A stretch of DNA of 64,000 bases. Origin: UMGS1933 sp045593405. Lineage in GTDB: Bacteria > Bacillota > Clostridia > TANB77 > CAG-508. The translations under genes were made by a program, and so were the position numbers. The notes under the pieces were generated by a model that was not told where the DNA came from, did no database searches, and worked only from the letters and a program-made list of their open reading frames with translations. Within the stretch, counting starts at the first letter, position 1. Each line of letters begins with the position of its first letter. Location: positions 40,457 through 104,456 of the forward strand of contig JAZNWN010000023.1 in NCBI GenBank assembly GCA_045593405.1, given 5' to 3'. This document shows, piece by piece, positions 8,824 through 17,735 of this stretch.

Positions 8824-9075
8824 ATGCAAAAAGTATTTCAAAAAATTAGACGGTATTTGCTGGGGTTAATAAATTTCTTTATAATTACAGAAGTTGCCGC
8901 AGTACTTGTCTATTTTGTTTTAAAAGCAATTGGTAATGTAGTAAGTTTGTCTGATTTGCTTTTGGAGGCTGCAATTTATTATTGTATAGTTGTGGTTGGT
9001 ACATCTCTTATCATGATTTTGGTTAAGGTTGGTATGATTATTTATATCAAGCTTAAACAGTTGATAAGAAAATAA
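8824..9075 (+). CDS. Small two-helix membrane protein
   Basis: An 83-residue protein after TTGGAGGG. Two long hydrophobic segments (about 16-38 and 48-72) and basic ends suggest an integral membrane protein, family unknown. Codon use (GGT, GTT, TTG, CTT) is less AT-rich than in rny. It uses CGG in place as codon 10 (8851); a +1 shift there would stop the protein five codons later. It has its own terminator. Confidence 0.65.
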   Translation: MQKVFQKIRRYLLGLINFFIITEVAAVLVYFVLKAIGNVVSLSDLLLEAAIYYCIVVVGTSLIMILVKVGMIIYIKLKQLIRK

Positions 9076-9081
9076 CCCTCA

Positions 9082-9122
9082 AAAAAGAGAATAGTTCTAT
9101 TATAGGATTTATTCTCTTTTTT
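9082..9122 (+). terminator. Terminator after the small membrane protein
   Basis: AAAAAAGAGAATA and TTATTCTCTTTTTT form a long stem ending in a T run. Confidence 0.8.
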
Positions 9123-9378
9123 ATATTTGGATTTATTATAATAAATTATTGTCGAGGTCGCACTCCTGGGCGACCCGAAATAATCGAATAATGTCGATGA
9201 AAAGAAGTGGACAATATTAGCAAAATATGGTATAACAAAATTGGTAAGAAAATCTTTGCTTACCAGTTCTAAAATTAAAATTTTTATCAAAAAATTCAAA
9301 TGCTTAAAATCTTAAGCAAAAAATCCAAAATAAAATAAGAATAATATCACATAATTTTGAAAAAATAGTATAATAATA

Positions 9379-9407
9379 TTGACAGGTGTAATACAATGTA
9401 GTACAAT
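9379..9407 (+). promoter_or_regulatory. Promoter of the toxin-antitoxin pair
   Basis: TTGACA at 9379, 17 bases, TACAAT at 9402. The repeated TACAATG at 9393 and 9402 may form part of an autoregulatory operator, as is usual for ribbon-helix-helix antitoxins. Confidence 0.65.
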
Positions 9408-9431
9408 GATTATTGTGAGGAGTTGATATAT

Positions 9432-9650
9432 ATGACTATTTCAGTAAGATTAAGTGACAGAGATACTGAACTAATAAAAGCATATGCAGATATAAATAAT
9501 ATCTCTTTATCTGATTTAATAAGGAGTGCAGTATTGGAAAAAATAGAAAATGAATATGACTTAGAAAGCTATAATAAAGCAATTGAAGAATATAAGAATA
9601 ATCCTAAAACATATACTTTAAAAGAAGTAAAAGAGGAGTTGGGACTATAG
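9432..9650 (+). CDS. RelB-family antitoxin (ribbon-helix-helix)
   Basis: A 72-residue protein starting at the ATG nine bases after GAGGAG. The N-terminus TISVRLSDRDTELIKAYA, with LSDLIRSAVLEKI, is a ribbon-helix-helix DNA-binding fold that dimerises and represses its own promoter. The C-terminal helix (TLKEVKEELGL) would wrap the toxin. Its TAG stop shares one base with the toxin's GTG start, the tight coupling usual for such pairs. Confidence 0.85.
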   Translation: MTISVRLSDRDTELIKAYADINNISLSDLIRSAVLEKIENEYDLESYNKAIEEYKNNPKTYTLKEVKEELGL

Positions 9651-9920
9651 TGCAATATAGAATTGTATTTACAGAAAGAGCAAAAAAACAAATAAAGAAA
9701 TTAGATAAACATATATCATCTTTAATAATAGGATGGCTAGAAAAAAATATTGAAGGATGTGAAAACCCAAGACAACACCGGAAAAGGTTTGATAGAAAAT
9801 AAATCAGGAGAATGGAGATATAGAATTGGAGATTATAGAGTGATATGTGAAATACAAGATGAAAAAATTATAGTGCTAGTTCTAGAAATTGGCCACAGAA
9901 GAAATATATATGATAAATAG
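9650..9920 (+). CDS. relE: RelE-type mRNA interferase, interrupted by CGG +1 shift
   Basis: GTG start at 9650, overlapping the antitoxin stop. The first frame reads VQYRIVFTERAKKQIKKLDK to NPRQH and meets in-frame CGG at 9779-9781; unshifted it stops after six more codons. One base later the frame gives GKGLIENKSGEWRYRIGDYR and VICEI, ending at 9920. The joined 89-residue protein has the normal size and keeps the NPR..GK and W(R)YRIGDYR motifs of RelE/ParE toxins, which bear the catalytic basic residues. Without a shift the toxin would lack its active site. Confidence 0.85.
9779..9782 (+). other. Proposed +1 frameshift site C GGA in relE
   Basis: The context is CAA CAC CGG AAA. The glycine of the NPR..GK motif is recovered from GGA after one skipped base. 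Confidence 0.8.
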
Positions 9921-9924
9921 AACA

Positions 9925-9965
9925 AAAAAGAGGAAGATATATTAATAAGTATCTACCTTTTTTTT
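9925..9965 (+). terminator. Terminator after relE
   Basis: AGGAAGATA and TATCTACCT form an imperfect stem, followed by eight T. Confidence 0.6.
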
Positions 9966-9994
9966 ATATTAAAATCTATCATAATAAATTATTT

Positions 9995-10020
9995 TAGAGG
10001 TCGGTCTTGACCGACCTCTA
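9995..10020. repeat. Perfect dispersed hairpin
   Basis: TAGAGGTCGGTC, two bases, GACCGACCTCTA: a 12-base-pair perfect stem of the dispersed family, without a T run. Confidence 0.8.
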
Positions 10021-10105
10021 AAAATGAAAAAATAAAAATATTTTCGAAAAACACCAAAAACGAAAAAACTATTTTTAAAAAAATGCAATTTTTTATAAAA
10101 AAGTA

Positions 10106-10136
10106 TTGACTAAAAAAATGATTATATATATAATCA
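10106..10136 (+). promoter_or_regulatory. nrdD promoter with overlapping palindrome
   Basis: TTGACT at 10106, 17 bases, TATAAT at 10129. A perfect 20-base palindrome centred on ATAT (ATGATTATAT / ATATAATCAT, 10117-10136) covers the -10 box and is a candidate operator. It does not match the NrdR box closely. Confidence 0.65.
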
Positions 10137-10174
10137 TCCTACAAAAGAAAAAGTAAAAAATGGAGGTAAAAAAT

Positions 10175-12532
10175 ATGCAAGATAATTTGGATAAAAATAT
10201 TAATATATCAGTTGTAAAAAGAGACGGGAAGAAGGTTTCGTTCGATGGAAGTAAGATTGCACTTGCAATAAAAAAAGGATTTGATAGTGTTTATACTGAG
10301 GACGAAGAAACACATAAATATATTGAAAAAGATATTTATAAAATTTATAACAAAGTTATCGAAAAAATCGAAAAATCAGAAAAAGAAAAAATCAAAATTG
10401 AAGAAATTCAGGACTTAATTGAAGAACAATTAAAAGCTAATGGTTATGATGATGTATATGAATCATTCAAAGCATATAGAGAAAGAAGAAATCAATCAAG
10501 ACAATTATTTTTTGATGAGAAGAAACAACATAAATTCTTAAAAGCACTAGAAAATTTAGGATTAAAATCTGCACATGAAGAAGATGCAAAAAGAGAAAAT
10601 GCAAATATTGATGGGGATACTGCAATGGGAACAATGCTTCAATATGGTAGCACAGTTTCAAAAGAATTCTCAAAATCTTATTTAATGAAAAGAAAATTTG
10701 CGGACGCACATGATAGTGGAGATATTCATATTCACGACATGGACTTCATGCCAATGGGAACAACAACATGTTGCCAAATAGATTTAAATAAATTATATAC
10801 AGATGGATTTTCAACTGGACATGGCTTTTTAAGAGAACCAAACGATATAATGTCATATTCAGCACTTGCAGCAATTGCAATTCAATCTAACCAAAATGAC
10901 CAACACGGTGGACAAAGTATTCCTGCATTTGACTATTATATGGCACCTGGGGTTTTAAAAACATTTAAAAAACAATTTAAACAAACTGTATATGACTTTT
11001 TAGAATTAACAGATTATATAAAATTTATTGCAATTAATGGTATAACAAGAGAAATAGATAAATTAACAAGTATAGAATTTGATATATCTATTTTTGATGC
11101 ATACTGTAGAGATGCTGAAGGTTTAAAAAGAATGTTTAGATTATCTTATGAGAAAGCATTGGAAAAAACAAACAGAATTACATACCAAGCAATGGAAGCA
11201 TTTATTCATAACCTAAATACAATGCATTCAAGAGCAGGAGCTCAAGTTCCATTTTCATCTGTAAACTTTGGAACAGATACAAGCCCTGAAGGAAGAATGG
11301 TTATTAAAAACTTTTTACTTGCAACTGAAGAAGGTTTAGGAAAAGGGGAAACACCAATATTCCCAATTTCAATCTTCAAAATAAAAGAAGGAATAAACTA
11401 TAATCCAGAAGATAAAAACTATGACTTATTTAAACTTGCTTGTAAAGTTTCTGCTAAAAGATTATTCCCTAACTTCTCATTTATAGATGCACCGTTTAAT
11501 ATAGAACTTTATAATCCAGAAGATTATAACACGGAAGTTGCATATATGGGATGTAGAACAAGAGTACTTGGAAATCATGTAGACCCAAATAAAGCAGTAA
11601 CAGCAGGAAGAGGAAATTTATCTTTTACATCAGTTAACTTACCTAGACTTGGAATTAAACACGGTCTTGTGAATGGTGAAAAAGCTGATATGGAAGGTTT
11701 CTATAAAGAATTAGAGGAAAAACTAGAATTAGTAAGAGATCAATTATTAGAAAGATTTGAAATACAATGTAATAAAAGAATCTATAACTTCCCATTCTTA
11801 TTAGGACAAGGGGTTTGGTTAGATAGTGAAAAACTAAAACCAGGAGACAAGCTTCGTAAAGTTTATAAACATGGAACACTATCTATAGGATTTATTGGTT
11901 TAGCAGAATGTTTAAAAGCACTAACAGGTAAACACCATGGAGAAAGCGAAGACTCACAAAAATTAGGACTTGAAATAATAGGATTTATGAGAAAGAAAAT
12001 GGATGAATTTTCTGAAAAATATAATCTAAACTTCACACTTCTTGCAACACCAGCAGAAGGCTTATCTGGAAGATTTACAGCAATGGATAAAGCAATATAT
12101 GGAAAATTAAAAGGAATTACAGATAAAGAATACTATACAAATTCTTTCCATGTACCAGTATATTACAAAACAACAGTAGAACATAAAGTAAAAACAGAAG
12201 CACCATACCATGCATTTACAAATGCAGGACATATCTCATACATTGAATTAGATGGAGATACAACGGAAAATGTTGAAGCATTTGAAAAAGTAATTAGAAT
12301 AATGAAAGAAGCTGGTATTGGTTATGGAGCAGTAAATCACCCAGTTGATAGAGATCCTGTATGTGGATTTACAGGAGTAATTGGAGATACATGTCCAGGA
12401 TGCGGAAGACATGAAGATGATGTTAAATTTGAAAGAATAAGAAGAATAACAGGATATTTAGTAGGAACATTAGATAGATTTAACAATGGTAAAAAATGTG
12501 AAGAAAGGGATAGGGTTAAACACAAAATATAA
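10175..12532 (+). CDS. nrdD: Anaerobic ribonucleoside-triphosphate reductase
   Basis: A 785-residue class III ribonucleotide reductase that makes dNTPs without oxygen, using a glycyl radical. An N-terminal ATP cone (VVKRDGKKVSFDG) is followed by the large barrel domain (HSRAGAQVPFSSVN). The C-terminal region has a zinc site (DPVCGFTG, then CPGCG) and the radical loop, RRITGYLVGTLDRFNNGK. The start at 10175 is seven bases after GGAGGT; the ATG at 10160 overlaps that site. The stop shares an A with the nrdG start. Confidence 0.95.
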   Translation: MQDNLDKNINISVVKRDGKKVSFDGSKIALAIKKGFDSVYTEDEETHKYIEKDIYKIYNKVIEKIEKSEKEKIKIEEIQDLIEEQLKANGYDDVYESFKAYRERRNQSRQLFFDEKKQHKFLKALENLGLKSAHEEDAKRENANIDGDTAMGTMLQYGSTVSKEFSKSYLMKRKFADAHDSGDIHIHDMDFMPMGTTTCCQIDLNKLYTDGFSTGHGFLREPNDIMSYSALAAIAIQSNQNDQHGGQSIPAFDYYMAPGVLKTFKKQFKQTVYDFLELTDYIKFIAINGITREIDKLTSIEFDISIFDAYCRDAEGLKRMFRLSYEKALEKTNRITYQAMEAFIHNLNTMHSRAGAQVPFSSVNFGTDTSPEGRMVIKNFLLATEEGLGKGETPIFPISIFKIKEGINYNPEDKNYDLFKLACKVSAKRLFPNFSFIDAPFNIELYNPEDYNTEVAYMGCRTRVLGNHVDPNKAVTAGRGNLSFTSVNLPRLGIKHGLVNGEKADMEGFYKELEEKLELVRDQLLERFEIQCNKRIYNFPFLLGQGVWLDSEKLKPGDKLRKVYKHGTLSIGFIGLAECLKALTGKHHGESEDSQKLGLEIIGFMRKKMDEFSEKYNLNFTLLATPAEGLSGRFTAMDKAIYGKLKGITDKEYYTNSFHVPVYYKTTVEHKVKTEAPYHAFTNAGHISYIELDGDTTENVEAFEKVIRIMKEAGIGYGAVNHPVDRDPVCGFTGVIGDTCPGCGRHEDDVKFERIRRITGYLVGTLDRFNNGKKCEERDRVKHKI

Positions 12533-13104
12533 TGAAAATAAGATTAGCAGCAGATATTCAAACAGATAGCATAGTAGATGGAGAAGGAATAAGAACTGTA
12601 ATATGGACACAAGGATGTAAACATAATTGCAAGGGGTGCCACAATCCAGAAACACATAGTTTTGAAAAAGGATTTTTAGTAGATACTGAGGATTTGAAAA
12701 AACAAATCCTCTCTGTAAAAAATCAAGATGGTGTGACTTTATCTGGAGGAGATCCAATGTTCCAGCCAGAAGCATCTGCTGAAATAGCAAAATTCTGCCA
12801 AGAAAATGGTTTAAATGTATGGTGTTATACAGGATTTACTTTTGAAAATCTACTAAAAACATCTGAAACAAATTCTAATATAAAAATGTTATTAGAAAAT
12901 ATAGATGTATTAGTAGATGGTAAATTTGTACTAGAAGAAAGAAGTTTAAACTTATATTTTAAAGGTTCAAAAAATCAAAGAATATTAGATATGAAAGAAT
13001 CTTTAAAACAGCAAAAAGCAGTAGAAATAGAAAAGTATAAAGGTGAACGTACATTTGAACCATATAATAATACAAAAAATGAAATTAAAGGAATATTTAT
13101 TTGA
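12532..13104 (+). CDS. nrdG: Anaerobic ribonucleotide reductase activase
   Basis: A 190-residue radical SAM enzyme that places the glycyl radical on NrdD. GCKHNCKGCHNPETH carries the CxxxCxxC cluster loop, SIVDGEGIRTVIWTQG leads into it, and SGGDPMFQP is the GGD SAM-binding motif. It is translationally coupled to nrdD by a one-base overlap. Confidence 0.95.
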   Translation: MKIRLAADIQTDSIVDGEGIRTVIWTQGCKHNCKGCHNPETHSFEKGFLVDTEDLKKQILSVKNQDGVTLSGGDPMFQPEASAEIAKFCQENGLNVWCYTGFTFENLLKTSETNSNIKMLLENIDVLVDGKFVLEERSLNLYFKGSKNQRILDMKESLKQQKAVEIEKYKGERTFEPYNNTKNEIKGIFI

Positions 13105-13108
13105 TTTG

Positions 13109-13165
13109 TAGGGGCGCATGATTGCGCCCTTAAAAAATGTAGGGCAGGGTTCCACCTCTGCCCGC
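13109..13165. repeat. Two adjacent dispersed hairpins
   Basis: GTAGGGGCGCATGATTGCGCCC, followed by GTAGGGCAGGGTTCC and CCTCTGCCC, lie back to back after nrdG. Confidence 0.75.
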
Positions 13166-13175
13166 AAAAAGTTTA

Positions 13176-13205
13176 AGAGGCTTGAACAATTAAGTTCAAG
13201 CCTCT
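13176..13205. terminator. Bidirectional terminator
   Basis: AGAGGCTTGAA and TTCAAGCCTCT form a perfect stem between the convergent nrdG and beta-helix genes. Confidence 0.75.
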
Positions 13206-13213
13206 GTTTAGAG

Positions 13214-13735
13214 TTAGCTTTCTTCTTCATAAATTCGACAAACATAATCATTTGCATGGATTTCATATGCGTTGGCATCAATATCGTTGCAGTCCAAAAT
13301 TCCATCTACATCAATAGCATAACTGTCAATACTCCAGACAATAAAATCACCGAGAACGTTAACATCACAAACATTAACATTACTACCTATAGCAATAAAA
13401 TTTCCTTGGATATTTGCGTCACAAATAGAATCTACATTACCCTCAACGATGAAATCTCCAGCAACGGTTACATTACCAGCGTCAATATCGCCACCCACAT
13501 AGAAGTGACCAGCAACACATATATCAACAGAAAGATATTTTTCAGATATATTTCCACTGACATAAAGATTTCCAGGAACATTCAAATCTTCCTTGAGAAC
13601 TAGGTCTCCAATGTAAAATACATCGAATTCTTCAGGAAGCGTATGTTTCCAACTTTCGCTGATTACTTGCCGTTCTTCCTCGGTCATTTCTTCCCAAGGC
13701 TTTTTCCGAGCTAATGGTTCATTTTGCCGTTCCAT
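13214..13735 (-). CDS. Beta-helix repeat protein, bactofilin-like
   Basis: A 173-residue acidic protein with site GGAGG. After a charged 40-residue head it is built of short hydrophobic repeats (GNLYVSGNI, GHFYVGGDI, GDFIVEGNV, GNFIAIGSN, GDFIVWSID), typical of a right-handed beta helix such as the polymer-forming bactofilins. Function is unknown. Codon use is clearly richer in G and C than in its neighbours. It uses CGG in place three times (13727-29, 13706-08 and 13670-72 on the plus strand) with no frame break. It has its own promoter and terminator. Confidence 0.6.
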   Translation of the reverse strand: MERQNEPLARKKPWEEMTEEERQVISESWKHTLPEEFDVFYIGDLVLKEDLNVPGNLYVSGNISEKYLSVDICVAGHFYVGGDIDAGNVTVAGDFIVEGNVDSICDANIQGNFIAIGSNVNVCDVNVLGDFIVWSIDSYAIDVDGILDCNDIDANAYEIHANDYVCRIYEEES

Positions 13736-14036
13736 TAAGAAATACCTCCAAAATATAAGATTTTTCTCTTTCGAGAAATCTAAAATATTATATCACAAGT
13801 CTACATAATTTGCAAGAAAAGATATAATTTGATGTAAACATTACAGGGGTCGCACCCTTCGGCGCCCCGAAATATTTAAATATATAATCTATTTGCGGGT
13901 CGCCCTGGGGTGCGACCCCTACGGTATAACAATAAAATAAAAAATCGTTTTTCAAAATCCTTGCATATATATAAAAATTGTTATAAAATACACTAATGGC
14001 TAACAACTGTAATATGATAATTCGAAGGGAGAAAAT
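13736..14036. other. Divergent intergenic stretch with two dispersed hairpins
   Basis: It holds the minus-strand promoter above and two facing GC-rich hairpins, near 13843-13868 (GGGGTCGCACCCTTCGGCGC) and 13895-13922 (GGGTCGCCCTGGGGTGCGAC). The ABC gene starts at 14037 after AAGGGAG. Confidence 0.6.
13787..13815 (-). promoter_or_regulatory. Promoter of the beta-helix gene
   Basis: On the minus strand: TTGCAA (13810-13815), 17 bases, TATAAT (13787-13792). Downstream, a leader hairpin pairs AGATTTCTC with GAGAAAAATCT. Confidence 0.7.
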
Positions 14037-15767
14037 ATGATAAAAACACTTGCAAAATCAATTAGAGAATATAAAAAGCAAACAATTCTTACACCAATTT
14101 TTGTTGCACTAGAGGTAGTTATGGAGATTCTGATTCCATTTGTAATGGCAAAATTGGTTGACTATGGAATATATGGAAATAATATGCCAATGATATACAA
14201 ATTAGGCCTATTATTAATTTTATTAGTTATAGGCTCATTAACATTTGGTGTACTTGCAGGAAAGTTTGCAGCAAAAGCTTCAACAGGGTTTGCTAAAAAC
14301 TTAAGACAAGATATGTACTATAAAGTACAAGACTATTCATTTGAAAATATTGATAAATTTTCAACATCAAGTATAATAACAAGAATGACAACAGATGTAA
14401 CCAATGTTCAACAAGCATTTCAAATGCTTACAAGAATTACATTTAGAGCACCATTAACATTAATATTTTCAATAATAATGTCAGTTGCAATAAATGCTAA
14501 ATTATCTTTAGTATTTTTAGCATTAGTACCTTTTCTTGCAGTAGGATTATATTTTATAGCAACACATGCACATCCAATATTTGAAAAAGTATTTAAAACA
14601 TACGATAAATTAAATAATGTAGTACAAGAAAATGTAAGAGGAATTAGAGTTGTAAAATCTTATGTTTTAGAAGAAGAAGAGAAAGAAAAGTTTGGTAATG
14701 TTTCTAAAAGAATATATGAACTTTTTACTAAAGCAGAAAAATTAATTGCATATAATTCACCATTAATGCAAATTGTAACATATACAGGGATGCTATTAAT
14801 TTCATGGTTTGGAGCAAAATTAATTGTAGGAATAGGAGAACTAACTACAGGTCAATTAATGAGTTTAATTACATATTCAATGCAAATTCTTACAAGTCTA
14901 ATGATGATTTCGGTTGTACTTGTAATGCTTACAATATCTGCATCATCAGCTGAAAGAATAGTAGAAATATTAAAAGAAGAACCAGCACTTAAAAATAGAG
15001 AAAATCCAATAATGAAAGTTAAAGATGGTTCAATTGAATTTGAAGATGTAAACTTTAGTTATGTTGGAGATAAAGATAAAACATGTTTAAAAGATATAAA
15101 TATTAAAATTGAATCTGGTGAAACAGTAGGAATTATAGGTGGGACGGGAAGTTCTAAAACTACACTTATTCAACTTATACCAAGGCTGTATGATACAACA
15201 GTAGGGAAAGTTTTAGTTGGTGGAGTTGATGTAAGAGATTATGATATAGAAACTTTAAGAAATGAAGTTGCAATAGTTCTTCAAAAAAATGTCCTATTTT
15301 CGGGAACTATAAAAGAAAACCTATGTTGGGGAAATAAAGAAGCAACAGACGAAGAAATGATAAGAGTTTGTAAGCTAGCCCAAGCAGATGGATTTATAAA
15401 TGAATTTCCTAAGAAATATGATACTTATATAGAGCAAGGTGGAACTAATGTATCTGGAGGGCAAAAACAACGTTTGTGTATTGCGAGAGCACTACTTAAA
15501 AAACCTAAAATATTAATTTTAGATGATTCAACAAGTGCAGTAGATACAAAAACAGATAAGTTAATTAGAAAAGCTCTTAAAGAAGAAATTCCAAACACAA
15601 CTAAAATAATTATTGCACAAAGAATAGATTCTGTAAAAGATGCAGATAAAATAATTGTTTTAGACAATGGTAAAATAAACGGAATAGGAACACATAATGA
15701 ATTAATGAAAACAAACGAAATATACAAAGAAGTATACACATCTCAAAGAAAAGGAGATGATGAATAA
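14037..15767 (+). CDS. ABC exporter half-transporter, subunit 1
   Basis: A 576-residue membrane-ATPase fusion. Six membrane helices occupy residues 1-300 and the nucleotide-binding domain follows. Its Walker A is GGTGSSKTTL, with Ser where most have Gly or Ala. The signature is VSGGQKQRL and Walker B is ILILDDST, with Asp in place of the catalytic Glu, so this site is probably degenerate. The H-loop position is AQRID, also lacking the usual His. This matches the weaker subunit of a heterodimeric multidrug-type exporter; the partner follows with a one-base overlap. Confidence 0.9.
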   Translation: MIKTLAKSIREYKKQTILTPIFVALEVVMEILIPFVMAKLVDYGIYGNNMPMIYKLGLLLILLVIGSLTFGVLAGKFAAKASTGFAKNLRQDMYYKVQDYSFENIDKFSTSSIITRMTTDVTNVQQAFQMLTRITFRAPLTLIFSIIMSVAINAKLSLVFLALVPFLAVGLYFIATHAHPIFEKVFKTYDKLNNVVQENVRGIRVVKSYVLEEEEKEKFGNVSKRIYELFTKAEKLIAYNSPLMQIVTYTGMLLISWFGAKLIVGIGELTTGQLMSLITYSMQILTSLMMISVVLVMLTISASSAERIVEILKEEPALKNRENPIMKVKDGSIEFEDVNFSYVGDKDKTCLKDINIKIESGETVGIIGGTGSSKTTLIQLIPRLYDTTVGKVLVGGVDVRDYDIETLRNEVAIVLQKNVLFSGTIKENLCWGNKEATDEEMIRVCKLAQADGFINEFPKKYDTYIEQGGTNVSGGQKQRLCIARALLKKPKILILDDSTSAVDTKTDKLIRKALKEEIPNTTKIIIAQRIDSVKDADKIIVLDNGKINGIGTHNELMKTNEIYKEVYTSQRKGDDE

Positions 15768-17668
15768 TGGCTATGCCACCGAGAGGACCAAGAAATGTTG
15801 GTTATACTAAACAAAAAATAAATAAAGACACCTTAAAAAGATTATTAAAATATATTACAGTAGACTATAAAAAAACACTAATATTTGTAATTATATGTAT
15901 TGTATTAAGTTCAATTGCAAGTGTTGCAGGTTCGCTTTTTATAGAAATTTTAATAGATGATTATATTACACCTTTACTTGGTGTTGAAAATCCAGAATTT
16001 ACAGGACTTTTAAAAGTAATATTTATAATGGCAATAATATATTTGATAGGAATACTTGCGAACTTTTCATATAATAGAAAAATGATAAAAATATCACAAG
16101 GTGTATTAAAAAAAATTAGGGATGAAATGTTTTCTAAAATGCAACATTTACCAATAAAATATTTCGATACACATACACATGGAGATATAATGAGCCATTA
16201 CACAAACGATACAGATACTCTAAGACAGATGATAGCTCAAAGTGTGCCCAATATAATATCTTCAGTAATTACAATAGTTGCAGTATTTTGTGCAATGGTA
16301 TATTTAAATATTTATATGACTATTTTAGTAATAGCGGTTGTAATACTTATGCTATTTATAGTAGCTAAAATAGGAGGAAATGCATCAGAGTATTTTATAA
16401 AGCAACAACAGTCTATTGCTAAAGAAAATGGTTATATAGAAGAAATGATAAATGGACAAAAGGTAGTAAAAGTATTTTGTCATGAAGAAGAGGCAAAAAC
16501 AGAATTTGATAAAATAAATGATGAGTTATGTGAGGCATCAACAAAAGCAAATACATTTGCAAATATTTTAATGCCAATAATGGGAAATTTAGGACATTTG
16601 CAATATGTTTTAGTCGCCATGATAGGAGGAACTTTAGCAATAAAAGGAATTGGAGGAGTAACAGTTGGAATAATTGCTTCATTCTTACAATTAAGTAAGA
16701 GTTTTACAATGCCAATATCACAGGTGTCTCAACAATTAAATTCAATTATAATGGCATTGGCTGGTGCAGAAAGAATATTTAAGCTAATAGATGAAAATCC
16801 AGAACAAGATGAAGGATATGTAACATTAGTTAATGCAAAATATATTGATGGAGTATTAACAGAAGTTCCGCAAAGAACAGGAACTTGGGCATGGAAACAT
16901 CCTCATAAAGATGGAACATTAACATATGAAGAATTAAAAGGACATGTAGAATTCTTTGATGTAGATTTTGGATATGAACCTGAAAAAATAGTTTTACATG
17001 ATATTTCTTTATATGCGAAACCAGGGCAAAAGATAGCATTTGTAGGTGCAACTGGAGCTGGAAAAACAACAATTACAAACTTAATTAATAGATTTTATGA
17101 TATTGAAGATGGAAAAATAAGATATGACGGAATAAATATTAATAAAATAAAAAAGGATGATTTAAGACGTTCACTTGGAATAGTTCTTCAAGATACAAAC
17201 CTTTTTACAGGAACAATAAAGGATAATATAAAATATGGAAAATTAAATGCAACAGATGAAGAGGTTATAAATGCAGCAAAACTTGCAAATGCACATGACT
17301 TTATAATGAGACTTCCAAATGGATATGACACAGAGCTTGTATCAAATGGAACAAATCTATCTCAAGGGCAAAGACAATTACTTGCAATTGCAAGAGCAGC
17401 AATATCAGACCCACCAGTAATGATACTAGACGAAGCAACTTCTAGCATAGATACTCGTACAGAAAAATTAGTTTCAAGTGGAATGGATAAACTAATGGAA
17501 GGAAGAACAGTATTTGTAATAGCACATAGACTATCAACAATACAAAATGCAAAAGCAATAATGGTGTTAGAAGATGGTAGAATAATAGAAAGAGGAGAAC
17601 ACGATGAATTAATAAAACAAAAGGGAAGATATTATGAGTTGTACACAGGAGCATTTGAATTAGAATAA
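15767..17668 (+). CDS. ABC exporter half-transporter, subunit 2
   Basis: A 633-residue partner of the preceding gene (stop and start overlap as TAATG). Membrane domain residues are about 30-330. Its ATPase domain is complete: GATGAGKTT, LSQGQRQL, MILDEATSSID with the catalytic Glu, and IAHRLST with the His. Together the two form a heterodimer with one full and one degenerate ATP site, as in multidrug exporters of Firmicutes. Substrate is unknown. Confidence 0.9.
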   Translation: MAMPPRGPRNVGYTKQKINKDTLKRLLKYITVDYKKTLIFVIICIVLSSIASVAGSLFIEILIDDYITPLLGVENPEFTGLLKVIFIMAIIYLIGILANFSYNRKMIKISQGVLKKIRDEMFSKMQHLPIKYFDTHTHGDIMSHYTNDTDTLRQMIAQSVPNIISSVITIVAVFCAMVYLNIYMTILVIAVVILMLFIVAKIGGNASEYFIKQQQSIAKENGYIEEMINGQKVVKVFCHEEEAKTEFDKINDELCEASTKANTFANILMPIMGNLGHLQYVLVAMIGGTLAIKGIGGVTVGIIASFLQLSKSFTMPISQVSQQLNSIIMALAGAERIFKLIDENPEQDEGYVTLVNAKYIDGVLTEVPQRTGTWAWKHPHKDGTLTYEELKGHVEFFDVDFGYEPEKIVLHDISLYAKPGQKIAFVGATGAGKTTITNLINRFYDIEDGKIRYDGININKIKKDDLRRSLGIVLQDTNLFTGTIKDNIKYGKLNATDEEVINAAKLANAHDFIMRLPNGYDTELVSNGTNLSQGQRQLLAIARAAISDPPVMILDEATSSIDTRTEKLVSSGMDKLMEGRTVFVIAHRLSTIQNAKAIMVLEDGRIIERGEHDELIKQKGRYYELYTGAFELE

Positions 17669-17703
17669 AAACTTTGAAAATGATGTTTGATTGATAAATA
17701 AAA

Positions 17704-17735
17704 ATGTAGGGACGTATGATTATGTCCCTACATTT
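17704..17735. repeat. Dispersed hairpin, also terminator-like
   Basis: TGTAGGGACGTATGATTATGTCCCTACA followed by TTTTT. It lies between convergent genes and could end both. Confidence 0.75.

Larger units (their letters stand above)
9076..9431. other. Intergenic stretch before the toxin-antitoxin pair
   Basis: It holds the terminator above, an imperfect dispersed hairpin near 9151-9178 (GAGGTCGCACTCCTGGGCGACC) and the promoter below. No gene is supported. Confidence 0.5.

Noticed and set aside
13118..13603. Plus-strand open frame opposite the beta-helix gene
   Set aside because: It is a shadow of the repeat protein, with an Asn/Ile/Thr repeat from the antisense strand and no ribosome site.
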